A stretch of 60,542 nt of DNA from Photorhabdus khanii NC19 (GCF_000517265.1 NZ_AYSJ01000002.1:776118-836659); one strand, 5' to 3'. Positions 27,885 through 38,408 are shown, counted from the stretch's first letter. Translations and numbers: made by a program. Notes: generated by a model not told the origin, from the letters alone.

Positions 27885-28245
27885 TAATGTGACATTATCA
27901 TATTATAATTTCTTTTTTGTTATTATTTATTACATAATGTCTATTTTCGTATTTATTATGCTTTTTAAGCTAAGAGGGTACGTAAGGGTCCATACTCAAG
28001 CAGTGCTTTTTACTATTTTCCTTATAGCTGTTGATACTGTTCAATATAATATTGCAGTAAATGGTGGGGTGCTGATGTATATATTTCCACATTATTTTAG
28101 TATTTACGATTACGATTCAATTTTTTATGGGGCTTTGTTTTTTTTAGTTATATATTCTTGTCTTTTACCTGTGAGTAAATCTTATTGTGATACATCTGAT
28201 GCAGAGGAAGAAGAAAGTAAGAGTAATGGTGAAAAAAATGAATAA
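27877..28245 (+). CDS. Small membrane protein, putative immunity protein 1 of the DUF4225 module
   Basis: The 122-residue protein starts at the ATG overlapping the DUF4225 stop (GAAAAAAATGAATGA). It has three or four hydrophobic helices (NFFFVIIYYIMSIFVFIMLF, AVLFTIFLIAVDTV, YGALFFLVIYSCLLPVS) and an acidic C-terminal tail (DAEEEESKS). It is a close paralogue of the next gene. Translational coupling to the effector gene, membrane location and duplication fit immunity proteins against a membrane-acting toxin. That function is inferred. Confidence 0.65.
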   Translation: MNDNVTLSYYNFFFVIIYYIMSIFVFIMLFKLRGYVRVHTQAVLFTIFLIAVDTVQYNIAVNGGVLMYIFPHYFSIYDYDSIFYGALFFLVIYSCLLPVSKSYCDTSDAEEEESKSNGEKNE

Positions 28246-28588
28246 TGATGTGACATTGTCATATTACAATATCTTTTTTGTTATTGTTTATTACACAATA
28301 TCTTTTTTAGTATTTATTATACTTTTTAAGCTGAGAGGATACGTAAAGATTTATATTCAAGCAGTGTTTTTTTCTATTATTCTTTCAGTTTTTACTTTTA
28401 TTCAATATACTATTTTAGTAAATGGTGGAGTGCTGATATATATATTTCCACGTTATTTTAGTATCTATAATTATGATTCAATTACTTATGGTGCTTTGTT
28501 CTTTTTTATTTCGTATTCCTGTCTGATGCCCGTGAGTAAGTTTTATCGTGAAGAAAAGGAAGAACAAAAAGAAGGTAAAAAGGATTGA
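28238..28588 (+). CDS. Small membrane protein, putative immunity protein 2 (tandem paralogue)
   Basis: The 116-residue protein is very similar to the preceding one: MNNDVTLSYYNIFFVIVYY against MNDNVTLSYYNFFFVIIYY, LRGYVKIYIQAVFF against LRGYVRVHTQAVLF, and NGGVLIYIFPRYFSIYNYDS against NGGVLMYIFPHYFSIYDYDS. The tail differs and is lysine-rich (EEQKEGKKD). The junction AATGGTGAAAAAAATGAAT before its start repeats the junction before gene 1, showing a recent tandem duplication including the overlap. Immunity function is inferred. Confidence 0.65.
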   Translation: MNNDVTLSYYNIFFVIVYYTISFLVFIILFKLRGYVKIYIQAVFFSIILSVFTFIQYTILVNGGVLIYIFPRYFSIYNYDSITYGALFFFISYSCLMPVSKFYREEKEEQKEGKKD

Positions 28589-28636
28589 GATTTACTTAGT
28601 GGTTTACAAAGTGCAGCCTATTTTCAAGTTGTAAAA

Positions 28637-28668
28637 CCCCACCTCCTAAATAAGTGGGGATTTTATTA
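28637..28668. terminator. Terminator between the immunity genes and hcp
   Basis: CCCCAC at 28637-28642 pairs with GTGGGG at 28654-28659. ATTTTATT follows on the plus side and a run of A precedes it, so it can terminate both the plus-strand DUF4225 transcript and the minus-strand hcp transcript, which ends 5 bp away. Confidence 0.65.
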
Positions 28669-28672
28669 GGTA

Positions 28673-29152
28673 TTAATATACCGTATCTTCCCATATACTA
28701 TAACCACTCGTCCCTGCGATAACATGGCTCCATGTTATGCTTTTATATATTAATGATAATGTTTCTTGAGGTTGCTGATCATTATGTTCTAAAGAGTTAG
28801 GATGGAGGACACTGTATTCCAATATTTTAGCCCCGATGAGCTTTAATTTAAAATATAATTCCAGTCCTCCAATTGAACTTATCCGATAAAGATCAATAAA
28901 GCAATCCAATAATTCATTATTGGAAATTGCAACACCTAATAAAGGCGTTGATTTATCGACAGGCTTTTTAATTATCACCGGTTGATGATTGACATTTTTC
29001 TTACGCAACATTGAGTGGCTTAAACTGTAAACCAAAATTTCATCCTGATGATTCGCCTGGTATTTATTACCAATTGAGTCAAGTGACGAGCAACCAGCGG
29101 AAATTAATCCCTGATCCTTCCCTTTTATTGTTAAATAAATTAAGTCAGCCAC
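28673..29152 (-). CDS. hcp: Hcp-family type VI secretion tube protein
   Basis: The 159-residue protein starts MADLIYLTIKGKDQGLISAG and keeps Hcp landmarks: SSLDSIGNKYQANHQDEILV, VYSLSHSM, HQPVIIKKPVDKSTPLLGVA, and a C-terminal YKSITWSHVIAGTSGYSIWE. Hcp hexamers form the T6SS inner tube and carry small effectors in the lumen. No other structural T6SS gene is present, so this is an orphan Hcp, probably the carrier for the convergent DUF4225 effector. A fragmentary second copy lies at 25996-26130. Confidence 0.85.
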   Translation of the reverse strand: MADLIYLTIKGKDQGLISAGCSSLDSIGNKYQANHQDEILVYSLSHSMLRKKNVNHQPVIIKKPVDKSTPLLGVAISNNELLDCFIDLYRISSIGGLELYFKLKLIGAKILEYSVLHPNSLEHNDQQPQETLSLIYKSITWSHVIAGTSGYSIWEDTVY

Positions 29153-29239
29153 AATATGTTTACTCCTGTGTCATTTGTATGAATGGTATATGTAAGAAAG
29201 TAGTTTGATTTTTAGCTTCATCTCTTTTTCTAACTTCCA

Positions 29240-29487
29240 TCATGCTATCAAAAGGTCAAACGTAGGTATGTCTGCCTGTTTGGAAAGCACTTTGAAGTAT
29301 TCTGATTTAGTATCTTCTAATGAGGAGAATGTTGATCAAGACTCTTTCCATTCCTCAAAAATAGCGTAATCTGAGTAAAAGTCAACCATTTGAATTAATT
29401 TATAGGCAATGATTCATTAGCGATATCGGTATTGCTAATATGATATTCAGTAATGTTGGCTTTGGTACTTGGATATTCTGTTAGGCG
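29240..29487 (-). pseudogene. Broken gene of unknown function between lsrG and hcp
   Basis: Three coding-like segments on the minus strand are joined by frame changes: TEYPSTKANITEYHISNTD with ANESLPIN, then KLIQMVDFYSDYAIFEEWKE, then LEDTKSEYFKVLSKQADIPT with FDLLIA and a stop at 29242-29240. Together they would give about 80 residues of a soluble protein. The family is not recognised. A small cargo or immunity protein downstream of hcp is possible but unproven. No other gene is seen between 29153 and 29615. Confidence 0.5.
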
Positions 29488-29538
29488 TTATTGCTCATTG
29501 ATTTTACTGATCGGCAAGAAAAACGCAGGAATAGAATC

Positions 29539-29568
29539 CCCGGGTGGGATATCCCCTCCCGGGTTTTT
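29539..29568. terminator. Strong palindromic terminator downstream of the lsr operon
   Basis: CCCGGG at 29539-29544 and 29558-29563 flank a GGGATATCCC core, giving a long GC-rich hairpin followed by TTTTT on the plus side. It lies about 50 bp after the lsrG stop and can end the lsr transcript. The T run favours termination of plus-strand transcripts. Confidence 0.65.
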
Positions 29569-29615
29569 CAGCAAATTATAAACAGCATTATCTTTTATCG
29601 TTATATTGATGTTAT

Positions 29616-29915
29616 TTATTTTATTTCTGGCATCACACCAATAAAAGAGGTTTTCTTCCTTGGCTCAGATATCAGGGATGCAAGCTCTTCAACACATTTT
29701 AGATAATGAGGTGTTTTTTTATGTGCATTGGCAGCCTCTTCATCGACATACGCTTCATAAATATAAAAACGGGTAGGAATATTTTCATCCCGTAATACAT
29801 CAAAGCGCAAATTACCTTCTTCCTGAATTGAACCCAGATGATTGAAGCGGAAAACTTCAAGAAACTTATCTAATTTGTCCTGTTTAACATTAATTTCAAC
29901 CATAGTTACGTGCAT
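29616..29915 (-). CDS. lsrG: Phospho-AI-2 isomerase LsrG
   Basis: LsrG isomerises phosphorylated AI-2 (P-HPD) to the substrate of LsrF. The 99-residue ABM-domain (antibiotic biosynthesis monooxygenase fold) protein starts [20 protein letters not shown] and contains [17 protein letters not shown] and [20 protein letters not shown], matching E. coli LsrG (96). It is the last gene of the operon; E. coli places tam after lsrG and Salmonella has lsrE, neither of which is here. A decayed copy lies at 26604-26838. Confidence 0.95.
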   Translation of the reverse strand: MHVTMVEINVKQDKLDKFLEVFRFNHLGSIQEEGNLRFDVLRDENIPTRFYIYEAYVDEEAANAHKKTPHYLKCVEELASLISEPRKKTSFIGVMPEIK

Positions 29916-29926
29916 CTCAATTCTCC

Positions 29927-30802
29927 TTACCCTTTTTCACTTAAAAACAGCTCATAAGCTTTACTGGCATTTTCATTCTGGTGTACGACCGCGTGAACGG
30001 CTTTCAACATAGCAACCGGTGCTTCGGATTGGAAAATATTGCGTCCCATATCGACACCCGCGGCGCCTTGATCAATTGCCTGATAACACATCTCCAGCGC
30101 CTCTTTTTCTGGCAGCTTTTTACCACCAGCGATCACAATAGGTACCGGGCATCCGCTGGCAATACGTTCAAAGCCAGTATCGACATAGTAAGTTTTGATA
30201 ATTTGCGCGCCCATTTCGGCAGCAATGCGGGTCGCCAGAGAAAAATAACGTTGATCCCGAACCATATCCTTGCCAACGCCGGTGACTGCCATAGTTGGCA
30301 TCCCGTTACGCATTCCCTGATCGACTAACTTGATAATATTTTTGATCGACTGATGCTCATGTTCAGAGCCGATATACACCTGAGCGGCTACCGCACAGAC
30401 ATTCAGGCGTAAAGCGTCTTCCATAGCGACAGCGACTGCTTCATTGGATAATTCCGTCAGAATCGAGTTGGCACCGGAAGCACGTAAAACCACCGGTTTA
30501 TTGGTTGCGGGCGGAACCTGACTGCGAAGAATACCGCGGGTACACATCAATACATCAGTATGCGGAAACAACGGCGCAATATTGATATCAATGCGCTCAA
30601 GGCCAGTTGTTGGCCCCTGAAAGTAACCGTGGTCGAAAGCCAGCATAACCGTTCGATTGGTTTTGGGATTGAAAATACGTGATAGCCGTGATTGCATTCC
30701 CCAATCAAGTGCGCCGCAACCTTTCAGTTCAAATAAACTGTTCTTTTGCGGGACATCAAGACCAAAATCTTTACCATCTTTAATATCGTCTAAATCTGCC
30801 AT
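29927..30802 (-). CDS. lsrF: 3-hydroxy-2,4-pentadione 5-phosphate thiolase LsrF
   Basis: LsrF transfers an acetyl group from the phospho-AI-2 breakdown product to CoA. The 291-residue reading from the ATG at 30802 ([20 protein letters not shown]) has the usual length and a preceding AGGAGAGG; the ATG at 30838 is an upstream artefact. The class I aldolase-type TIM barrel has FDHGYFQGP, the lysine-containing [12 protein letters not shown] strand expected to form the Schiff base, and a C-terminal [11 protein letters not shown] phosphate-binding loop. The 3' end is duplicated at 26870-26934. Confidence 0.95.
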   Translation of the reverse strand: MADLDDIKDGKDFGLDVPQKNSLFELKGCGALDWGMQSRLSRIFNPKTNRTVMLAFDHGYFQGPTTGLERIDINIAPLFPHTDVLMCTRGILRSQVPPATNKPVVLRASGANSILTELSNEAVAVAMEDALRLNVCAVAAQVYIGSEHEHQSIKNIIKLVDQGMRNGMPTMAVTGVGKDMVRDQRYFSLATRIAAEMGAQIIKTYYVDTGFERIASGCPVPIVIAGGKKLPEKEALEMCYQAIDQGAAGVDMGRNIFQSEAPVAMLKAVHAVVHQNENASKAYELFLSEKG

Positions 30803-30870
30803 TTTTCCTCTCCTAACTAGCTTACACTGGGCCAGCAACCCTTAATGGCGGAGATTGCCGGGCAGTAGAA

Positions 30871-31890
30871 TTAGAAATCGTACTGATTGATATTGTCTTT
30901 GGTGAAAATCACCCGTTCAGGTAAAACAACAATACCGTTTCCTTTGGCTTCATAGCTGTAGCCTTGAATGCTGTTTGGTGCAACTGCGACGGTGCCAATA
31001 TCAGGAATATCGAGTTTATCGCCGACATTTAAATCACCTTTCCTGAGTAATTCGTTGGCGACATGGATTGAAATCTTGCCTTGACTCACAACATCCCATA
31101 GCCCAAATTGTTTCACGGTGCCGCGTTCAAGATAGGGGCGCATGACATTGGGGGTACTGAAACCCACTATCGCAACATCTTGTCGTTTCAGATTTTCCGC
31201 AGCCTGTGCAGCCGCAGGTAGGGCGTTGGCATCCGGAGCAATAATTGCATCCAGATCACTCCAGGCGTTTAAAATCCCTTCTGCAGTTTGTAAGGATTTC
31301 GTGGCATCGTTATAACCAAACTGAGTGGTAACAATTTCCCAACCTGGGTGCTCTGCGGCAATTTTATCTTTGGCTTGTTTTACCCATTGGTTTTGGTCGG
31401 TGACTGTTGGGCTGGAGTAAAAAAACGCAACTTTGGCCTGCTCTTTTTTCACCTGATTAGCGGTCATATCAACCAGCATTCCGCCTAATTGATTTGGTGT
31501 TCCCTGATTGATATAGATAGAACGGCATTCCGGTGAAGTGTCTGAATCCCAGGTCAGGATTTTCACTCCCCGTTTCATTGCCCGTTTTAGTGCAGGGCAC
31601 AAGCCTTCCGGTGAAACTGCAGACACCACAATAGCGTCATAGCCTTGGTTGACGAAATTATTGATAAGCTGGACCTGTCCGGCAACACTGGGCTCTGTTG
31701 GTCCATCATAGGTCACACTGACACCTAGTGTTTTTCCGGCGGCTACGGCTCCCTGACCTCCACTGGTAAAAAAGCCGACACCGACCAGTTTAGGGATAAA
31801 AGCGATTCTTTCAGCTGCATGTACCCAAGAGGTGCAAGCCAGACTTAATACACTGATCAGCGCCAGTTTTTTCAGGATTGGTGCTTTCAT
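30871..31890 (-). CDS. lsrB: AI-2 periplasmic binding protein LsrB
   Basis: The 339-residue substrate-binding protein captures AI-2 (R-THMF form) for import. The signal peptide is [20 protein letters not shown] with a cleavage site after WVHA. The mature protein has the peripla_BP_4 fold with [35 protein letters not shown] and [18 protein letters not shown]; conserved K, D and A positions of the AI-2 pocket appear present. Length equals E. coli LsrB (340). It sits fourth in the operon after lsrD. Confidence 0.96.
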   Translation of the reverse strand: MKAPILKKLALISVLSLACTSWVHAAERIAFIPKLVGVGFFTSGGQGAVAAGKTLGVSVTYDGPTEPSVAGQVQLINNFVNQGYDAIVVSAVSPEGLCPALKRAMKRGVKILTWDSDTSPECRSIYINQGTPNQLGGMLVDMTANQVKKEQAKVAFFYSSPTVTDQNQWVKQAKDKIAAEHPGWEIVTTQFGYNDATKSLQTAEGILNAWSDLDAIIAPDANALPAAAQAAENLKRQDVAIVGFSTPNVMRPYLERGTVKQFGLWDVVSQGKISIHVANELLRKGDLNVGDKLDIPDIGTVAVAPNSIQGYSYEAKGNGIVVLPERVIFTKDNINQYDF

Positions 31891-31938
31891 TACTTTCTCC
31901 TATTGTTGGGTTTCCGCATGACGTTACCTCTGTAGAGA

Positions 31939-32940
31939 TCAGGAAGGTAATTTCTGATTTCGTCGGCGTTGCATCCAGCCACGGATTTGGTGACGATGTA
32001 AACTGATTGAACGGCCTACTACCGCAATAATCAGCAGTGCGCCGGAAAGGGCGCTGGATATCTGGTTCGGTATACCGATCATCTGTAACCCCTGTTGCAA
32101 ATAACCGATTAACAGCATAGCCAGTGCTGTACCGATAATTGAGCCCGAACCGCCGTAAATATTGGCCCCACCTAATACGACGGCGGTGATTGCCGGCATC
32201 AGAAATGACGAACCAAGATCAGAACGCGCCGATCCAAAATAGGAAACCAGCACAATAGCGGCGATAGCGGCGGCGATACCAGTCAGGGAATAGATAAAAT
32301 ACAGGGTTCGGGCAACCGGAATGGCGGTATAGTAGGCAGCTTTGTTGTTTTGACCAATCAGAAAAATGTTGCGTCCACTGTGAGTACGATGCATGAAAAG
32401 CCAGAAAACCAGTACACAGATGATAAACATAGCTAATGGTACAGGCAGGCCTAATAAAGTCAGATTGGCGAAGTCAGTGAATGCCTGTGGAAAGCCGCCA
32501 ATCCCTTCATAACCTGTAGCGCCGAAAATACCGGAAAGCAGAAGCGCACTGCCACCAAACAGGTACAGAGTACCGAGCGTAATAACCAGGGGGTTAACGC
32601 CGGTATATAAAATCAGCGCTGCATTGATTATGCCACACATTGCACCGACCATCAGCGTCAGGGGAATGGCTGCGGCCATCGGGATATCCGCCTGATTCAT
32701 CACACCCAGCGATATTGCACACAGGCCAATTGTCGAACCGAATGAGATATCAATACCACCACTGACGATAACCATAGTCAGTGGCAGGGCAACAATGCCG
32801 ATACAGATAAAATCACTGGTACTGAATAACAGTATATTGATATCCAACATGCGTGGGTTTGCTATACCAAATAACAAAATTTCCATAACCAGTAATACGG
32901 CTAAGGCGAATTCCCAGCCATAACGCTGACCGATATTCAT
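31939..32940 (-). CDS. lsrD: AI-2 ABC transporter permease LsrD
   Basis: The 333-residue integral membrane protein belongs to the RbsC-like BPD_transp_2 permeases, with about ten helices. Recognisable segments are IVSGGIDISFGSTIGLCAIS, GVNPLVITLGTLYLF and VVLGGANIYGGSGSIIGTAL, the last being the cytoplasmic loop that meets the ATPase. Its ATG overlaps the lsrC stop (TAATG). LsrC and LsrD form the channel for AI-2. Confidence 0.95.
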   Translation of the reverse strand: MNIGQRYGWEFALAVLLVMEILLFGIANPRMLDINILLFSTSDFICIGIVALPLTMVIVSGGIDISFGSTIGLCAISLGVMNQADIPMAAAIPLTLMVGAMCGIINAALILYTGVNPLVITLGTLYLFGGSALLLSGIFGATGYEGIGGFPQAFTDFANLTLLGLPVPLAMFIICVLVFWLFMHRTHSGRNIFLIGQNNKAAYYTAIPVARTLYFIYSLTGIAAAIAAIVLVSYFGSARSDLGSSFLMPAITAVVLGGANIYGGSGSIIGTALAMLLIGYLQQGLQMIGIPNQISSALSGALLIIAVVGRSISLHRHQIRGWMQRRRNQKLPS

Positions 32941-33941
32941 TATGTCACCTGATTATTTTTGTCATTTTTGAGGAAACGGGCATATTTCTGCTGGCGGATA
33001 TTCTTCTCAATCGCACAACGCAGGCGTCCGTCAAAAACCAGCACGGCCAGCAGAACAAATCCGGCAATAAAATCGTTCCACCAGGCAGGAAGTTTTAGCA
33101 GCACTAATCCGCTGTTTATCTGGGTCAGGAAAAATGCACCTAAAATAGCGCCAATCACCGAACCTGTCCCGCCGAGCAAACTAATACCGCCCAGCACACA
33201 AGCCGCGATAGCTTTCATTTCCAGCCCATTACCGGTTTGATTGGGGATAAAACCAATCTGGGAAGCAAAAACAATCCCGGCCAGAGCCGCCATAACACCG
33301 TTAACTGAAAAAGCGATAATCCGGATGCTGTTTGTACGGACACCAAGCTGGCGTGCGCCTTGCAGGTTGTCACCTGTTGCGTAAAAGCCACGGCCGAAAG
33401 CGGTTTTTGCCAGGATCCAGGCCATTGCCAGTACCAAAATCATTAACAACCAGCCGATGGGCGAGATATTCAGCCATAGCGGTGCGGAAAGACTTTTCAG
33501 TTCATCAGGCAGACCTTCAATCCATTTACCATCGGTGAGTAATAGCATGAATCCACGGTAAAGCCCCAGCGTGCCAAGGGTGGCAACAATGGCGGGAATT
33601 TTTAGCCAGGTGACCAACACGCCGTTAAACAACCCGGCACACATACCGAGCAGAAGAGTGAACAAACAGGAAACGGGCAAACTGAATCCCGCATTCAGTG
33701 ACATCCCCATGATAACCGCGCATAAGCCGGTAATGGAGCCGACAGAAACATCAATATTGCGGGTCAGCATGACCAATGTTGCACCCATTGCAAGCAGGAT
33801 AAGGATCTGCGCACTGCTGAAAATCAGGGTGACGGTTTGCAAACTAAAGTATTGCCGGTCGATAACGCCCAGTAAGCCAAACAGGGCAAGAATGGCGATT
33901 AATGCGGTTATTTCGCGGTTGTTCTGGATAAATTTCAACAT
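32940..33941 (-). CDS. lsrC: AI-2 ABC transporter permease LsrC
   Basis: The 333-residue permease is paralogous to LsrD, with [36 protein letters not shown] and [20 protein letters not shown]. It is close in size to E. coli LsrC (342). The start overlaps the lsrA 3' end by 7 bp and the stop overlaps lsrD, so the transporter subunits are made from tightly packed frames. Confidence 0.95.
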
Positions 33942-35497
33942 GATGCCGCCTTATCTGTTTTTATGGTGGAGACAGCCTGCTGTGATTTATGTTCACCAAA
34001 GGCGATATGCATAATGGTATCGACATCTATTTGTTGTTTAGTCAACTCGCCATTGATTTCTCCCTGATGCATCACTAATACCCGATCTGCCATCTGAACC
34101 ACCTCATCCAGATCGGATGAAATGAAAATAATCGCCACCTGTTGCTGGGCGATATTATGAATCAGTTGGTAAATATCGTTGCGTGCCGCGATATCCACGC
34201 CACGTGTGGGTTCATCAATAATAAGTACTGCGGGGTGAGCTTCGAGGCATTTAGCAATCAGAATCTTCTGCTGATTACCTCCGGACAGGGTTTTGACTGG
34301 CTGATTGATATGGCTAAATTTGATATTCAAAGCTTGACGATAGCGTTCAACGACGGTGGCGTCATAAGTAGGGTGTACCCAAAATGTACGGTTGTTATGG
34401 GTTAACGAGCAGATATTCCAGCTTAGGGATGAATCCGGAAATAACCCTGATGATTGTCGATCCTCTGGCAAATAGACTAACCCCTGTTTCAGACGCTGAA
34501 CAGTTTTTAGCCTGGTAATTGGACACTGTTTTAATTTGATTTCGCCAGATAGCACAGGACGCAGGCCATAAAGTGTTTCGGCTAATTCTGTACGACCCGC
34601 ACCGACAACACCGGCCAAACCCAAAATTTCGCCGGGTTTCACTGATAACGTGATATTGCGGAAACCTTCGCCATTCAGGTCAGTCACTGTCAATACAGGT
34701 AAATCAGATGAGGTCTTTTGCGGGTTATCGTTCAGCTCTGACCACCGCTTTTCTGTGTCGGTTAAGGGTTTATTTTTCGCTGCGGGTGTAATAGCCCGAA
34801 TGATGTCATCCGTGGTGTAATCACAGGTTTTACCACTCAGCGCAATGCCACCGTCACGCATGACACTCACCTGATCCGCCAACTGGTGAATTTCAGGGAT
34901 TTTGTGAGAAATAAAAATAATGCCGACGCTTTGCTGCTGTAGTTCACGGAGCTGGGTAAATAAGCGTTCGGTTTCCGCCGGTGTCAGGGAGGCAGTAGGT
35001 TCATCGAGAATTAAAACGTTTGAATTACGTATCAGGCCACGCATAACTTCTACCAGTTGCTGATCGGCAACATTGAGGCTGCCTGCATTGGCATTGAGAT
35101 CTAATTGACAGCCAAGTAATTCCAGCAAATGTTTCATTCTGGCTTTATCTGCCTGATGCTTGGGCAAACGAAACAGGATATTTTCCTGTACAGACAAATT
35201 AGGAAACAGCAATGGTTCCTGTGGTATCAGATAAATACCAAGTTGATGTGCTTTGGTGGGATTGAGATGGCTAACATTATTGCCGTCAATCTTGATAGAT
35301 CCTTTATCCGGTTGTTCTATACCGGCAATGATCTTCATCAGTGTTGATTTGCCTGCACCATTACCCCCTAACAGAGCATGTATCTGCCCTGGAAGCAGAG
35401 TAAAATCAATATGTTTTAGTACCATTACGCCGGAAAACTGCTTACTGATGCCACTGACTTCTAATAGCGGTGGTACTGCGGTGTTGTTATGTAACAT
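33935..35497 (-). CDS. lsrA: AI-2 ABC transporter ATP-binding protein LsrA
   Basis: The 520-residue sugar-type ATPase has two ABC domains in one chain. Domain 1 has Walker [19 protein letters not shown] and Walker [16 protein letters not shown]. Domain 2 has a degenerate Walker A region [20 protein letters not shown], the signature [15 protein letters not shown] and Walker [15 protein letters not shown]. The degenerate site is normal for this subfamily. It is the first gene of the lsrACDBFG operon, divergent from lsrR. Confidence 0.96.
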
Positions 35498-35726
35498 CGC
35501 GGCATCCTCTTAATGCAGGTGCTGAGGCAAAAAAATGAACATTTATGTAAATAAAAAACAATTGTTCAACATGGTAGCTGTTAAATTATGATATTGGCAC
35601 TATTTAGATCACATTTTGTGAAAAAATTAGATCTGCGCAATATTATGTTCAAATTTTTACGGTAAGACTCTGGCGTGTTATACGTTTTAATGGTTATCTG
35701 TTGAGTGCGGATAAAAGAAAGTGGTT
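35498..35726. promoter_or_regulatory. lsrA-lsrR divergent promoter region with candidate LsrR operators
   Basis: Inverted half-sites TGAACA (35536-35541) and TGTTCA (35563-35568) and a third TGTTCA (35646-35651) lie in this 229-bp gap. They are plausible LsrR-binding sites because LsrR represses both directions until it binds phospho-AI-2. A TAGATCACATTTT-like segment near 35610 resembles the right half of a CRP site; the left half is poor. Confidence 0.5.
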
Positions 35727-36728
35727 ATGTCGATAAAATCAGCGAAAGAAAAATCAGTTAAAGAGAAAAATGTGTCGTCCGAAGACACCTATCCGGGTAA
35801 TAGCATGAGTGAAGAAGAGCTGCTTGCGCGTATTGCATGGTTTTACTATCACGATGGCCTGACACAGGGGGACATCGGCGATCTGTTGGGTTTGAGCCGG
35901 TTAAAAGTTTCCAGATTACTGGAAAAAGGGCGGCAGTCAGGTGTGATTCGGGTACAAATTAACTCCCGTTATGAGGGGTGTCTGGAACTGGAAGATACCC
36001 TGCAAAAACATTTCTCTTTGAAACAGGTGCGCGTTTTACCTGCACTGGCTGATATGAATCTTAATGCCAGATTGGGGGTTGGGGCGGCCCATTTGCTGAT
36101 GGTGTTGATTGAACCACAGCAATTACTGGCAGTCGGGTTTGGTGAAACCACCATGTGCACATTGCAGCATTTAAGTGGTTTTATCTCATCACAACAAATC
36201 AGGCTAGTCACATTGTCCGGTGGGGTCGGTCCTTATATGACTGGCATCGGCCAGCTGGATGCCGCCTGTCCAATCAGTATTATCCCCACACCACTGCGTG
36301 CTTCGACTGCGCAGGTAGCCGAAACATTCCGTCAGGAGAGCAGCGTCCGTGATGTGCTGTTGGCAGCTTGCGCGGCTGATGTGGCTATCGTTGGTATCGG
36401 CGCAGTTAATCAGAAACAGCAGGCGACAATTATGCGTTCTGGCTATATCAGCGGTGGTGAACAACTGATGTTTGGCCGGAAAGGTGCGGTGGGCGATATC
36501 CTTGGTTATTTTATGCAAGCAGATGGTCAATTGGTGGAAAATATGCAGATTCATCAAGAGCTTATTGGTATCTCTATGCCGGAACTGAAAACGATTCCGA
36601 CGGTTATCGGTGTTGCGGGAGGAGAGGACAAAGCGGAAGCCATTGTTGCTGCACTTAATGGTCAATATATCAATGCGCTGGTGACGGAAGAACAGACCGC
36701 CAGAGCGATGCTGAATTTGCTGCGCTGA
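35727..36728 (+). CDS. lsrR: lsr operon repressor LsrR
   Basis: LsrR is a SorC/DeoR-type repressor released by phospho-AI-2. The 333-residue reading begins at the ATG at 35727; the GTG 6 bases earlier is an alternative. The N-terminal helix-turn-helix has [20 protein letters not shown] and [16 protein letters not shown]. The sugar-phosphate-isomerase-like effector domain has [36 protein letters not shown] and a C-terminal [16 protein letters not shown]. It carries about 15 extra N-terminal residues, lysine-rich, compared with E. coli (317). Confidence 0.95.
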   Translation: MSIKSAKEKSVKEKNVSSEDTYPGNSMSEEELLARIAWFYYHDGLTQGDIGDLLGLSRLKVSRLLEKGRQSGVIRVQINSRYEGCLELEDTLQKHFSLKQVRVLPALADMNLNARLGVGAAHLLMVLIEPQQLLAVGFGETTMCTLQHLSGFISSQQIRLVTLSGGVGPYMTGIGQLDAACPISIIPTPLRASTAQVAETFRQESSVRDVLLAACAADVAIVGIGAVNQKQQATIMRSGYISGGEQLMFGRKGAVGDILGYFMQADGQLVENMQIHQELIGISMPELKTIPTVIGVAGGEDKAEAIVAALNGQYINALVTEEQTARAMLNLLR

Positions 36729-36815
36729 ATCCACATTCAATCTATCCGTGAATAAACAGAAAAAATTTGAGGTAAGGCTATAAGTTCAAAAAGTCATTAA
36801 ATTGAGGATAGCATC

Positions 36816-38408
36816 ATGAATCAACGCCGTAGTGTTAATCCATCGGGAAAATATCTGATGGCGCTTGATGCAGGAACAGGGAGCGTTCGTGCAGTAATAT
36901 TTGATCTTGAAGGGAATCAGATAGCCGCAGGGCAGGCTGAATGGATACATCAGCCTGTACCTGATGTACCGGGTTCAATGGAGTTTGATTTAGTGAAGAA
37001 CTGGCAACTGGCTTGCCAGTGTATCCGCCAGGCACTGAAAACGGCGGAATTGCCCGCCAGTGCTATCCAGGGGGTGGCGTCCTGCTCTATGCGGGAAGGG
37101 ATTGTGCTTTATGACAGCAACGGTGAGCCGATCTGGGCCTGTGCTAATGTAGATGCGCGTTCCAGTCGTGAAGTGAGCGAGTTGAAAGCGCTGTATAACA
37201 ATACTTTTGAATATGATGTTTATCAGTGTTCAGGGCAAACGTTAGCGCTGGGGGCGATGCCTCGTCTGTTATGGCTTGCGCATCACCGCCCGGATATTTA
37301 CCGTCAGGCAGCCGCTTTAACGATGATCAGTGATTGGCTGGCAAATATGCTCAGTGGTGAATTGGCAGTCGATCCCTCTAATGCCGGTACCACAGGAATG
37401 CTGGATTTGGTGAGCCGTGACTGGCGTCCCAACCTGCTTGAGATGGCCGGTTTGCGTTCTGATATTCTTTCTCCGGTAAAAGAGACAGGCACCCTGTTAG
37501 GTTACATCACTGAAAAAGCTGCTTCTCAATGCGGGCTTAATATTGGAACACCGGTCATTATGGGTGGAGGTGATGTACAGCTCGGTTGTCTTGGCTTAGG
37601 GGTTGTCAAGCCTGCCCAAACCGCGGTTCTTGGTGGTACGTTTTGGCAGCAGGTTGTCAATTTACCAGAGCCGGTCACTGACCCGAATATGAATACCCGG
37701 ATAAACCCGCATGTTATTCCCGGTATGGTTCAGGCGGAATCCATCAGTTTCTTTACCGGTTTGACAATGCGTTGGTTTAGGGATGCATTTTGCGCGGAAG
37801 AGAAATTATTGGCGGAGCGTCTTGGCGTTGATACATATAACTTACTGGAAGATATGGCCGCCAGAGTACCCGCCGGCGCTTATGGCGTCATGCCGATTTT
37901 TTCTGACGTGATGCGGTTTAAAGCCTGGTATCACGCGGCACCTTCTTTTATTAACCTTTCTATAGATCCTGAGAAATGCAATAAAGCGACATTATTCCGT
38001 GCATTGGAAGAAAATGCGGCGATTGTCTCGGCCTGTAATCTGGATCTGATTTCTGCATTTTCGGCTGTTAAACCGGATTCACTGGTATTTGCTGGCGGTG
38101 GTTCGAAAGGAAAATTGTGGAGCCAGATTTTATCTGATGTGACAGGGCTGCCGGTTCGGGTGCCGATGGTCAAAGAGTCTACCGCTTTGGGATGTGCTAT
38201 TGCTGCTGGCGTGGGGGTTGGGCTTTATGATGCCATGAGCGCGACAGGGGAAAAACTGGTGCGTTGGCAACATGAATATCAGCCAAATCCTGAACATTAT
38301 GAAGTGTATCAAAAGGCTAAAGAGAACTGGCAGGCGATATATGCCGATCAGTTAACTTTGGTCGATCATGGTTTGACAACTTCATTATGGAAGGCGCCGG
38401 GATTATAA
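36816..38408 (+). CDS. lsrK: AI-2 kinase LsrK
   Basis: LsrK phosphorylates imported AI-2 using ATP, trapping it in the cytoplasm and creating the LsrR inducer. The 530-residue FGGY-family kinase has the N-terminal [20 protein letters not shown] phosphate motif, [12 protein letters not shown] and a C-terminal [20 protein letters not shown] adenosine motif. Length equals E. coli LsrK (530). GAGGATAG precedes the ATG. A 34-bp exact piece of this gene (37721-37754) recurs at 41032-41065. Confidence 0.96.
   Translation: MNQRRSVNPSGKYLMALDAGTGSVRAVIFDLEGNQIAAGQAEWIHQPVPDVPGSMEFDLVKNWQLACQCIRQALKTAELPASAIQGVASCSMREGIVLYDSNGEPIWACANVDARSSREVSELKALYNNTFEYDVYQCSGQTLALGAMPRLLWLAHHRPDIYRQAAALTMISDWLANMLSGELAVDPSNAGTTGMLDLVSRDWRPNLLEMAGLRSDILSPVKETGTLLGYITEKAASQCGLNIGTPVIMGGGDVQLGCLGLGVVKPAQTAVLGGTFWQQVVNLPEPVTDPNMNTRINPHVIPGMVQAESISFFTGLTMRWFRDAFCAEEKLLAERLGVDTYNLLEDMAARVPAGAYGVMPIFSDVMRFKAWYHAAPSFINLSIDPEKCNKATLFRALEENAAIVSACNLDLISAFSAVKPDSLVFAGGGSKGKLWSQILSDVTGLPVRVPMVKESTALGCAIAAGVGVGLYDAMSATGEKLVRWQHEYQPNPEHYEVYQKAKENWQAIYADQLTLVDHGLTTSLWKAPGL

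Noticed and set aside
35590..35625. CRP site in the lsr promoter region
   Set aside because: Only the right half (TAGATCACATTT-like) matches well; the left half lacks TGTGA, so it is not listed as a separate feature.
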